64,000 nt of DNA. Source: Gammaproteobacteria bacterium. Its GTDB lineage: Bacteria > Pseudomonadota > Gammaproteobacteria > Steroidobacterales > Steroidobacteraceae. Under the pieces are notes generated by a model, which was not told the origin of the DNA, ran no database searches, and worked only from the letters and a program-made list of their open reading frames with translations. A program made the position numbers and the translations under genes. Within the stretch, counting starts at the first letter, position 1. The number at the start of each line of letters is the position of its first letter. Shown piece by piece: positions 42,790 through 51,454 of this stretch. Where the stretch lies: assembly GCA_013289615.1 (NCBI GenBank), contig JABCZO010000006.1, positions 62,001 to 126,000 on the forward strand, in the 5' to 3' direction.

Positions 42790-43845
42790 ATGAGGATCAT
42801 GATCGTCAGCGACGCCTGGTTCCCCCAGACCAACGGCGTCGTCAACACATTGGCTCAGACCGCAGCGTGGCTCGGGCGATTCGGACACGAGGTTCGGCTG
42901 CTGACGCCACGCGACTTTCGCACCTTTCCCTGCCCGACCTATCCGGAAATCCGCGTCGCTTTCCTGCCGCAGCGAAAGCTCGCGCGCAGCATGGCGGCAT
43001 TCCGGCCGCAGGCGCTGCACATCGCCACCGAAGGTCCGCTCGGCTTTGCTGCTCGCCGTCATTGCCTAAGCCACGGACTGCGCTTTACCACCTCCTATCA
43101 CACCCAGTTTCCGCAATACCTGCGCTCGCGCTTGCCGATCCCGCTGACGCTGTCGTACGCGCTGCTGCGCTGGTTTCACGGCGCCGCGCAGAGCTGCATG
43201 GTCAGCACCCAGGGTGTACAGGACGAGCTCGCCGAGCGTGGCTTCAACAACGTGGTGCGCTGGCGGCGCGGCGTCGATACGCAATTGTTCCGCCCGCAGA
43301 GCAAGGCTTTCCTGAACCTGCCGCGGCCCATCGCGGCCTGTGTCGGACGGGTGGCGGTCGAAAAAAATGTCGCGGCGTTCCTGCGCATGCCATGGAGCGG
43401 TACCAAGCTGGTGATCGGCGACGGGCCCGAGCGGCAGCGGTTGCAGGCCCAATACCCCGACGCCGTCTATGCCGGCTTTCGATTCGGCGAGGACCTGGCA
43501 GCGCACATTGCAGCCGCCGATGTGCTGGTGTTTCCGAGCCTTACCGACACCTTCGGACTGGTCAATCTGGAAGCCATGGCCTGCGGTGTGCCGGTGGCGG
43601 CGTTTCCGGTCACCGGCCCGATCGACGTCGTGCAGGATGGCGTGACCGGAGCTCTCGATACGGATCTGGCGAGGGCTGCCCGCAGGGCGCTGCAAATCGA
43701 TCCGCACGCCTGCCGCGAGCGCGCCCTGCAGTCGAGCTGGGATGCCTGCACGCACGAATTCGAGAGCAACCTGGTCGCCTGCCGCCTCACCACCGCGTCA
43801 CGCGCCAAGCCGTCGCATTCGGTGACCGAACGCCAGCCCACCTAG
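42790..43845 (+). CDS. GT4-family glycosyltransferase
   Basis: The 351-residue GT-B enzyme opens with MRIMIVSDAWFPQTNGVVNTLAQTA, typical of GDP-mannose-dependent mannosyltransferases and SQD2-like enzymes. SYHTQFPQYLRSR lies in the N-terminal lobe. In the C-terminal lobe, GDGPERQRLQAQYPD and FPSLTDTFGLVNLEAMACGVPVAAFPVTGP form the donor site. The C-terminal ~15 residues are unstructured. Relatives build glycolipids (mannosyl- or sulfoquinovosyl-diacylglycerol types). Its position beside lipid genes supports glycolipid synthesis, but acceptor and sugar are not established. Confidence 0.83.
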   Translation: MRIMIVSDAWFPQTNGVVNTLAQTAAWLGRFGHEVRLLTPRDFRTFPCPTYPEIRVAFLPQRKLARSMAAFRPQALHIATEGPLGFAARRHCLSHGLRFTTSYHTQFPQYLRSRLPIPLTLSYALLRWFHGAAQSCMVSTQGVQDELAERGFNNVVRWRRGVDTQLFRPQSKAFLNLPRPIAACVGRVAVEKNVAAFLRMPWSGTKLVIGDGPERQRLQAQYPDAVYAGFRFGEDLAAHIAAADVLVFPSLTDTFGLVNLEAMACGVPVAAFPVTGPIDVVQDGVTGALDTDLARAARRALQIDPHACRERALQSSWDACTHEFESNLVACRLTTASRAKPSHSVTERQPT

Positions 43846-43924
43846 AGAGCAGGCAGTGGCGCTGCCGATCGCAGGCGGTGCGACGACGGATGAGCGTTTC
43901 CCAGCGCGCTTGATATGATGCGCT

Positions 43925-44386
43925 GTGCAGGATTCCCTGGTGGTACGGTCCGTCATGCCCGGCGAGTTCGACGCCTGGGTAGAGCTTTGGGACGGATACA
44001 ATGCTTTCTACGGCCGCCACGGCCCCACCGCACTGCCGTCCGAGATAACGCGCACCACGTGGCAGCGATTCTTTGACGCCTACGAGCCGCTTCATTGCCT
44101 GATCGCCGAGCGCGACGGGCAACTGCTGGGCCTGGCACACTACATTTTCCATCGCAGCACGATCCAGATCGCGCCGACCTGCTATCTGCAGGATCTGTTC
44201 ACCGGTGTTAGCGCTCGGGGTCGGGGTGTGGGACGCGCGCTGATCGAAGCGGTCTATGATCGGGCAAGATCCGCAAATTGCGGGCGCGTGTACTGGCACA
44301 CGCACGAAACCAATCTGCAGGCGATGCGGCTGTATGAAACGGTTGCCGAGCGCTCCGGCTTCATCGTGTATCGCAAGGCACTCTGA
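43925..44386 (+). CDS. GNAT-family N-acetyltransferase
   Basis: The 153-residue protein has a GNAT fold. An N-terminal VRSVMPGEFDAWVELWDGY precedes the acetyl-CoA loop VSARGRGVGRALIEAVYDRAR (RGxGxG form). NLQAMRLYETVAERSGFIVYRKAL closes the domain. The FYGRHGPTALPSEITRTTWQRF insertion resembles polyamine/amino-acid acetyltransferases of the ElaA/PhnO-like type. The start is GTG. It is convergent with the tag gene. The substrate cannot be read from the sequence. Confidence 0.85.
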   Translation: MQDSLVVRSVMPGEFDAWVELWDGYNAFYGRHGPTALPSEITRTTWQRFFDAYEPLHCLIAERDGQLLGLAHYIFHRSTIQIAPTCYLQDLFTGVSARGRGVGRALIEAVYDRARSANCGRVYWHTHETNLQAMRLYETVAERSGFIVYRKAL

Positions 44387-44419
44387 GCCACAAGGCTATC
44401 GGCGCCGCAGCCCGCGCTG

Positions 44420-45001
44420 TCATCGTGACGCGTACAGGAAGCAGCCCCGCATGTGATCGTTGACGACACCGACCGCCTGCAGGAAGGCGTAAACAATGGT
44501 CGAGCCGACGAATCGAAAGCCTCTCTTCTTGAGCTGTTTCGATATCCGATCGCTCAGCTCGGTGCGTGCCGGGAGGGGCTGGTTGCTGCGCAGGCGATTG
44601 CGGACCGGCTGGCCCTCGACGAACGCCCACAGGAAGCGATCGAACGAGCCGAATTCGCGTTGCACTGCGAGGAACGCGCGGGCGTTGGTGACGGTCGAAT
44701 CGATCTTCAGGCGGTTACGGACGATACCCGGATTCTGAAGCAGGCGCGCTTTTCGTGCTGCGCTGAATCGCGCCACCTTGCCGGGATCAAAGGCGGCGAA
44801 GGCTTTGCGGTAGCCGGCGCGCTTTCGCAGGATCGTCAGCCATGACAGACCGGCCTGTGCCCCTTCGAGCGTGAGCATCTCGAACAGCATGCGGTCATCA
44901 TGCACCGCTCGACCCCACTCCTGGTCGTGATAGCGGATGTACTGCGCGTCACCGTCTGCCACCCAGCGGCAACGTCGCTTGGCTGGATTGCTGGTCGTCA
45001 T
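44420..45001 (-). CDS. tag: DNA-3-methyladenine glycosylase I
   Basis: The 193-residue protein matches Tag: RRCRWVADGDAQYIRYHDQEWG at the N-terminus, LEGAQAGLSWLTILRKRAGYRKAF, and the C-terminal zinc ligands in NDHMRGCF. Cys11, the His of YHDQEWG and the terminal His and Cys give the zinc snap of the family. It removes 3-methyladenine from DNA. It lies 20 bp after the AraC-type regulator gene on the same strand and may share its transcript. It is the second alkylation-repair gene in the window, after the alkyltransferase at 22155. Confidence 0.92.
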   Translation of the reverse strand: MTTSNPAKRRCRWVADGDAQYIRYHDQEWGRAVHDDRMLFEMLTLEGAQAGLSWLTILRKRAGYRKAFAAFDPGKVARFSAARKARLLQNPGIVRNRLKIDSTVTNARAFLAVQREFGSFDRFLWAFVEGQPVRNRLRSNQPLPARTELSDRISKQLKKRGFRFVGSTIVYAFLQAVGVVNDHMRGCFLYASR

Positions 45002-45021
45002 TTGCGAGCCGTCGCCGTGCG

Positions 45022-45960
45022 CTAGGCCGGCACACCCATGTCGCGCAGGCGCGCGACTTCCGCGCGCGGCGGCGCGCCAAACAGCCGCCGGTACTCGCGG
45101 CTGAATTGCGAAGGACTTTCGTAGCCGACGCGATGGCCGGCGCTAGCGCATTCAATACCCTCGGAGAATATCAGCCGCCGCGCTTCATGCAGGCGCAGAT
45201 GCTTCTGGTATTGCAGCGGCGACATCGCGGTGACCGCTTTGAAGCGGTGATGCAGCGCCGAGGCACTCATATGTACTGCATCGGCCAGCTCCTCGATGTG
45301 TAGCGGCGCCGCATAGCGCTGCTTAAGCCACTCGATGGCGCGCACGATGCGGCGGCTGGCGCCGTCGCCCTCGGCCAGGTTAGCCAGCCGACGACCCAGA
45401 TCGCCGCGCAGTACGCGGTAGTAGATCTCGTGTTGAATCACCGGCGCCAGCACCGCGATATCCTGCGGTGCATCCAGCAGCCTCACCATCCTCAACACGG
45501 CGTCCAGCAGCGCCTCGTCCATGCGCGCGACGAACAGGCCGCGATCGGGGCTCGCCGGCGCCACCCCGTGGTCGCCCAGCTCCAGCAGCAAACGCGTGAT
45601 TTGCTCAAGATCGAGGTTCAGGCGCAGGCACAGGTAGGGCCGCTCGGCGCTGGCTTCCAGCACCTGACCCACCGCCGGCAAGGTCACCGACACCACCAGG
45701 TAGTTCAGCGCGTCGTAGTGGAACACCTCGTCGTTCAGTAGCGCGCGCTTGCGCCCTTGCACGACGAAAGCCAGACACGGCTGATAGACCGTCGGCATGC
45801 ACACGGTAGGCACGCTGCCGCGAATCAGCGCGAGCGGCGCAAACGCGGATTGGTGAATGCCGTCAACCCGCGTCAATCGGGCAACCCGAGCCGACAGTTC
45901 CTGCTGTCGTTCGGCGATCGGCGAGCGCTCCTCAGTGCTGCGTAAAGTGCTGTCAAACAT
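45022..45960 (-). CDS. AraC-family transcriptional regulator (YqhC-like, AraC_N domain)
   Basis: The 312-residue protein has an N-terminal AraC_N-type cupin sensor (VPTVCMPTVYQPCLAFVVQGRKRALLNDEVFHYDALNYLV). A C-terminal double helix-turn-helix is seen as LHIEELADAVHMSASALHHRFKAVTAMSPLQYQKHLRLHEARRLI and VGYESPSQFSREYRRLFG. YqhC, the characterised relative, responds to aldehydes and activates an adjacent reductase. Here the divergent neighbour is an aldo/keto reductase, the same kind of pairing. The shared spacer contains 12-bp inverted repeats. Confidence 0.88.
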   Translation of the reverse strand: MFDSTLRSTEERSPIAERQQELSARVARLTRVDGIHQSAFAPLALIRGSVPTVCMPTVYQPCLAFVVQGRKRALLNDEVFHYDALNYLVVSVTLPAVGQVLEASAERPYLCLRLNLDLEQITRLLLELGDHGVAPASPDRGLFVARMDEALLDAVLRMVRLLDAPQDIAVLAPVIQHEIYYRVLRGDLGRRLANLAEGDGASRRIVRAIEWLKQRYAAPLHIEELADAVHMSASALHHRFKAVTAMSPLQYQKHLRLHEARRLIFSEGIECASAGHRVGYESPSQFSREYRRLFGAPPRAEVARLRDMGVPA

Positions 45961-45985
45961 GGCTATTACTCTAGTCCCTGGTTGC

Positions 45986-46105
45986 CCTGCATGGTAGTAG
46001 GCTACCGCCCGGCGCGATAGCTAAGATGGCGCTGTTTGCAGGATCAGGCAAGAAGCGAACAGGAATGTTCTAGCGCCACCCGGCCGCCGCCGCCTACCAT
46101 GCAGG
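45986..46105. promoter_or_regulatory. Spaced 12-bp inverted repeats in the AraC/AKR divergent spacer
   Basis: CCTGCATGGTAG at 45986-45997 and its exact reverse complement CTACCATGCAGG at 46094-46105 flank the 176-bp divergent region. Their centres are 108 bp apart. They are good candidates for the binding sites of the adjacent AraC-type regulator. Confidence 0.5.
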
Positions 46106-46136
46106 CTCACGGTCAACCATCAGGGAAACGCCACCC

Positions 46137-47129
<993 letters not shown>

Positions 47130-47168
47130 CAGCGGCCAGGCCCGCGGTCCTTCGACGACCGGCAGCCA

Positions 47169-48905
47169 TTACCCATCGCCCAGCCCGGCTGCGAGCATAG
47201 CGGCGTCATCGATCAGCAGATGCACGACTCCGCCGGCAAGCACCGCAATGCCACGCGCACCGCAACGTGCAATCAGGTCGCGATCGATCTGGTTCGGATC
47301 GGACAGTTCGAGCCGCAACCGCCCCGCAGCGCTCGATGCGTGCCGCAGGTTGCTGGCCCCGCCAAGGGCCGCGCGAAGCGCCGTAACGCGGCCGTCAACC
47401 GGATGTGGAGCGGCACTGATCGCAGGCACATCGCCCGCGGTCACGGTGCGTGCGGCCACCGGTAAGCGCAGCGCCCTTCGGATCTCGCCGGCCACCTGAT
47501 CGGCGATCGGTCCTAGCACCACTTGCACCACGGTGGGCGCCGGCCTGACGACGCCGAGGGCACCGAGACGCGCGAGCGCTGCCGCATCCACCCTGGCACC
47601 GTCCACCAGCACCAGTCGTAGGCGCGTCGTGCAGGCATCGACGGAGGTCACGTTTGCCGCACCGCCAAGCGCCGTGATGTAGTGTTGCGCGCGTGTGCCG
47701 TGCTCGAGCGCTATCGGCGCAGGCGCGCCCGCATCGGGCGCTTCCCGGCCCGGGGTCGCAAGCTTAAAGCGCACGATCGCGTAATGAAACAGTGCGTAAT
47801 AGAGCGCGAAGTAGGCGCCACCGACCGGTAGCAGCAGCAGCGGTCGGGTGGCGCGCGGAAAATTGAGCACGAAGTCGAACAGTCCCGCCGAGAAACTGAA
47901 ACCCAGGTGTGCCCCGAGCGCTGGCATCAGCACCATCGAGATACCTGTGAGAAGCGCGTGCAGGAAGTACAGCCCCGGCGCAAGGAACATGAACGTGAAC
48001 TCGATCGGCTCGGTCACGCCGGTCAGGAATGATGTGAGCGCAAGCGACAGCAGCAGTCCCGCGACCGCACGACGCCGCTCCGGCCGCGCCGCGCGGTACA
48101 TCGCCAGGCATGCTCCCGGCAGCCCGAACATCATCACCGGGAAGAATCCGCTCATGAACGAACCCGCGGTCGGGTCGCCGGCAAAGAAGCGCTTCAGGTC
48201 GCCGGTGACGCCGTGGTAGTCCCCGATCAGGAACCAGGCCAGGTTGTTGATGATGTGGTGTAGGCCGGTGATGATCAGCACGCGGTTCAGGACGCCGTAG
48301 GCAAAAAGCCCCCAGGCACCCGCACCGAGCACCGCCTGACTCAGCACGTCCATGCCGTGCGCGAGCAGCGGCCAGCCGAGACCGAAGACCGTCGCGACCA
48401 CCAGACCCAGGAAGCCGGTGGCAATCGGCACGAAGCGGCGCCCGCCGAAGAAGGCGAGGTAACTCGGTAGCTCGATCTCGCTCCATCGATTGTAGGCATA
48501 GCCGGCGATCAGGCCGGAGAGAATGCCAACCGGCATGCTGAGCTTCGCAAGCTGTTGCGTGCGGTACGCGCCGGCCGCGAGTTGCGCCGCCGCACCGTTC
48601 AGCCCCGCGCTCACCGCCGCGGGCACCGCGAGCAGCACCTCGGCACCCTTGGTCGCCACCAGAAACCCGACCAGGGCGGCAAGCCCCGCAGCGCCGTGGT
48701 TCTCGCGCGCGAGCCCGACGGCGACACCGATGGCAAACAGAAGTCCCAGGTTTGCAAAGATCGCATCACCGGCAGCCGCCAGCACCGGGATACCGAGCAG
48801 ATCCGGCTGACCGAGTCTCAGCAGCAGCCCCGCCACTGGCAGCACCGCGATCGGCAGCATGAGCGCGCGGCCCAGCCGCTGGAATCCACCGATCATTACC
48901 GACAT
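47169..48905 (-). CDS. nagE: PTS N-acetylglucosamine transporter IICB with a second, degenerate IIB domain
   Basis: The 578-residue protein has a glucose-family IIC domain with about ten helices (MLPIAVLPVAGLLLRLG, GLHHIINNLAWFLIGDY, GVTEPIEFTFMFLAPGLYFLHALLTG). IIB follows, with phospho-Cys425 in SVDACTTRLRLVL. After a linker, residues 505-578 repeat the IIB pattern (NLRHASSAAGRLRLEL), but the Cys is replaced by Ala526, so it cannot be phosphorylated. GGGGAG precedes the ATG and overlaps the upstream stop. It is last in the leftward nag operon. GlcNAc specificity is inferred from GH20, NagA and NagB-II neighbours. Confidence 0.88.
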   Translation of the reverse strand: MSVMIGGFQRLGRALMLPIAVLPVAGLLLRLGQPDLLGIPVLAAAGDAIFANLGLLFAIGVAVGLARENHGAAGLAALVGFLVATKGAEVLLAVPAAVSAGLNGAAAQLAAGAYRTQQLAKLSMPVGILSGLIAGYAYNRWSEIELPSYLAFFGGRRFVPIATGFLGLVVATVFGLGWPLLAHGMDVLSQAVLGAGAWGLFAYGVLNRVLIITGLHHIINNLAWFLIGDYHGVTGDLKRFFAGDPTAGSFMSGFFPVMMFGLPGACLAMYRAARPERRRAVAGLLLSLALTSFLTGVTEPIEFTFMFLAPGLYFLHALLTGISMVLMPALGAHLGFSFSAGLFDFVLNFPRATRPLLLLPVGGAYFALYYALFHYAIVRFKLATPGREAPDAGAPAPIALEHGTRAQHYITALGGAANVTSVDACTTRLRLVLVDGARVDAAALARLGALGVVRPAPTVVQVVLGPIADQVAGEIRRALRLPVAARTVTAGDVPAISAAPHPVDGRVTALRAALGGASNLRHASSAAGRLRLELSDPNQIDRDLIARCGARGIAVLAGGVVHLLIDDAAMLAAGLGDG

Positions 48906-48909
48906 CGCA

Positions 48910-51447
48910 TTACTCCCCGCTGGGCGCGCTCGCCCGCTCACTGAGCCAATCGCGTACCAGGGCACGCACCGCCGGTGCATGCTCCAGCGCCAGCGCCGTG
49001 CGCGCGAGCTCACCGCATTGCGCGAGCACGAGGCGCGCGACGAGCGCCTTGACCGCCGGCACGCGGGCCGGCACGACCGAAAGCTCACGCACGCCCAGAC
49101 CCAACAGCAGTGGCACCGCCAGCGGGTCGGCCGCCATGGCCCCGCAGACCGCGAGCTGGCAACGTCCCGCGCCCGCGGCCGCAAGCTCGATGAGCGTCAG
49201 CACGGCCGGGTGCAGCGCGTCGACGCGCGCGGCGAGCCCCGGGTGACCGCGATCCATCGCGAGCGTGTACTGGGTCAAGTCATTGCTGCCGATGGACAGG
49301 AAGTCCGCCTCGGTGGCGAGCTGGCGCGAGGTCGCCGCCGCCGCGGGCGTCTCAATCATGGCGCCAATCGGTACCGGCGCCGAGCGGCCGAGCTGGTGCG
49401 CAATGTCACGCACCAGCGCGCGCACTTCGCGCAGCTCGGTGACCTCGCTGACCATCGGGACCAGCAGCCGCAGGTCCGCGGCGGAGACTCCAAGCGCCGC
49501 ACGCAGCTGCGTTCGCAGCAAATCGGGTCGGGCAAGTCCAGTGCGGATGCCGCGCAGCCCAAGCGCGGGATTTTCTTCCGGCAGCATCGGCAGGTAGCTC
49601 AAGCTCTTGTCGCCGCCGACATCGAGCAGCCTGAGCACCACGGGTCGCGGTCCGAGCACATCGGCGATCCCCTGGTAGGCTGCGCGTTGCTCGTTCTCGC
49701 TGGGCGGCGCGCTGCGCTCCAGGAACAGGAACTCGGAGCGCAGCAGTCCGCAGCCTTCGGCGCCGTTCAGCACGGCCGCACGCGCGTCGACCTCGCTACC
49801 CACATTGGCAAATACCTCGATGCGAATTCCATCCGCGCTACGACATTCGCGCTGCGCCGCATCGCGCTGCGCCGCAGAGCTGGCCGCGCTACGGCGCACG
49901 CGCAGTTCGGCGGCCGCGACTGCGGCGGCATCGGCACTGAGATCGAGCCGGCCCCGGTCGGCATCGACGATGAGTGTGGCCCCGTCGGCAATCTCAGCGA
50001 GTCGAGGGCCAAGTCCGACCAGCATCGGCAGATCCATCGCTGCCGCGAGGATTGCGACGTGCGAGGTAGTGCCGCCGCCGGCGAGGCACACCGCCGCGAG
50101 CCGCTTGCGATCGAGCGCCACCAGTTCCGAGGGCAGCAGCGCATCGGCAATGAGCACCGCGCCGTCAGGAAGGTGCTGGCTCGGCGGCTGCGCGGCAGCC
50201 CCCAGCGCCAGCAGCACTTGCGTCTCGATGTCGCGCAGGTCGTCGATGCGCTCGCGCAGCCGCGCATCGTCGAGCGCCGCGAGCGCCGCGACCGACTCGC
50301 CGATCGCGGCGCGCCAGGCAAATCCGGCACTTTGTCCGGCCCCGATCCCGCGCTGGGCGGCCTCCTCCAGCATCGGGTCGGACAGGAATTCGAGGTGCGC
50401 GCCGACGATGTCGCGGCGCGAACCGGCGCTGCCCTGCGCGATCTGCGCCAGCCGCGCACTGACGAGCGATCGGGCGCGCTCGAGCTCGGCTCGCTCGTGT
50501 GCTGCGCCCTGCCCGAAGCTGGCGACCGCGATCTGCGGCCGCTCGAGCCGAGTCGCCGGCCCGATCGCGAATCCGGGCGCGGCGCTAGCGCCGGTGAGCA
50601 CTGCCCGATCCGGCTCGCCCGTGACCGCGGCCGCCGCCGATGGCGCCAACGGCGGGGGCGCAGGGGCGGCGGCCGTCTCCTGCAGCCGCGCCTGCTCCAG
50701 CCCGCGCGCGAGCGCAGCAAGCGCAGCCTCGGCCTCGTGCCCGTGCGCGACCACCAGCAGCTCATCGCCCTGGCGCACGCCGAGCGCCATGATCGACACG
50801 ACGCTGCGCGCGTTGGCGCGGCGCTCGCCGGCCACGAACTCGACCTCGGCCGCCAGACCCTTGAGCGACTGGGCGATCAGCGCCGCCGGCCGGGCGTGCA
50901 GCCCGTGCGCGAGCGCGATGGTCAGGCGCCCTTCGCGCCGCGCGCCGCCGGCGCTTGCAGCCACCGTTGCGGGCGCGCTGGCGCTGTCGGCGGCCAGCGT
51001 GAGCAGCACATCGCCCGCCTGCACCGCGCCCGGCTCATGACGGAACTGGATGGCATGGCCCGCCAGGTTGGTAATCACGATCGGCGTGACCAGACTCGGC
51101 GCGCTACGAGCGACCAGATCCAGATCGACCGACAACAGTCGCTCGCCGACGGCGACTTTCTGGCCGGCGGCCACGTGCGGCGTGAAGCCGCGCCCGGCCA
51201 GCGCGACCGTGTCAATGCCCACATGGATCAGCACTTCGATGCCAGCCGTGCTCCTGAGCGACACGGCGTGCCCGGAGGCCGGCACCGCCACCACCTCGCC
51301 GGCAAACGGCGCCAGCAGCTCGCCGCAGGTCGGATCGAGCGCGATACCATCGCCCATCATGCCCGCGGAGAACACCGGATCGGGCGTTGCGGCCAGCGGC
51401 ATGCACCAGCCCTCCAGAGGCGCCCTGAGCGTGAGCGTCGCGGTCAT
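48910..51447 (-). CDS. PTS multiphosphoryl transfer protein: IIA-HPr-enzyme I fusion
   Basis: The 845-residue fusion has three parts. IIA(Glc/Nag) spans residues 1-150 with His60 (GHAVSL) and phospho-His75 (LIHVGIDTV). HPr spans about 172-258 with phospho-His184 (AHGLHARPAAL) and SVVSIMALGV. Enzyme I begins about 283 (LTGASAAPGFAIGPA) with phospho-His463 (AGGGTTSHVAI), and the C-terminal PEP-binding domain contains SIGSNDLTQYTLAMDR and the active-site Cys region CQLAVCGAMAADP. It delivers phosphate from PEP to the NagE IIB. It starts 7 bp after the GH20 gene and ends 4 bp before nagE, with a GGGGAGTGA ribosome binding site. Confidence 0.92.
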   Translation of the reverse strand: MTATLTLRAPLEGWCMPLAATPDPVFSAGMMGDGIALDPTCGELLAPFAGEVVAVPASGHAVSLRSTAGIEVLIHVGIDTVALAGRGFTPHVAAGQKVAVGERLLSVDLDLVARSAPSLVTPIVITNLAGHAIQFRHEPGAVQAGDVLLTLAADSASAPATVAASAGGARREGRLTIALAHGLHARPAALIAQSLKGLAAEVEFVAGERRANARSVVSIMALGVRQGDELLVVAHGHEAEAALAALARGLEQARLQETAAAPAPPPLAPSAAAAVTGEPDRAVLTGASAAPGFAIGPATRLERPQIAVASFGQGAAHERAELERARSLVSARLAQIAQGSAGSRRDIVGAHLEFLSDPMLEEAAQRGIGAGQSAGFAWRAAIGESVAALAALDDARLRERIDDLRDIETQVLLALGAAAQPPSQHLPDGAVLIADALLPSELVALDRKRLAAVCLAGGGTTSHVAILAAAMDLPMLVGLGPRLAEIADGATLIVDADRGRLDLSADAAAVAAAELRVRRSAASSAAQRDAAQRECRSADGIRIEVFANVGSEVDARAAVLNGAEGCGLLRSEFLFLERSAPPSENEQRAAYQGIADVLGPRPVVLRLLDVGGDKSLSYLPMLPEENPALGLRGIRTGLARPDLLRTQLRAALGVSAADLRLLVPMVSEVTELREVRALVRDIAHQLGRSAPVPIGAMIETPAAAATSRQLATEADFLSIGSNDLTQYTLAMDRGHPGLAARVDALHPAVLTLIELAAAGAGRCQLAVCGAMAADPLAVPLLLGLGVRELSVVPARVPAVKALVARLVLAQCGELARTALALEHAPAVRALVRDWLSERASAPSGE

Positions 51448-51454
51448 CGGCTGC

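Noticed and set aside
48906-49184. 93-codon N-terminal extension of NagE
   Set aside because: It overlaps the enzyme I 3' end in another frame and is Cys/Arg/Trp-rich. The ribosome binding site and first IIC helix support 48905.
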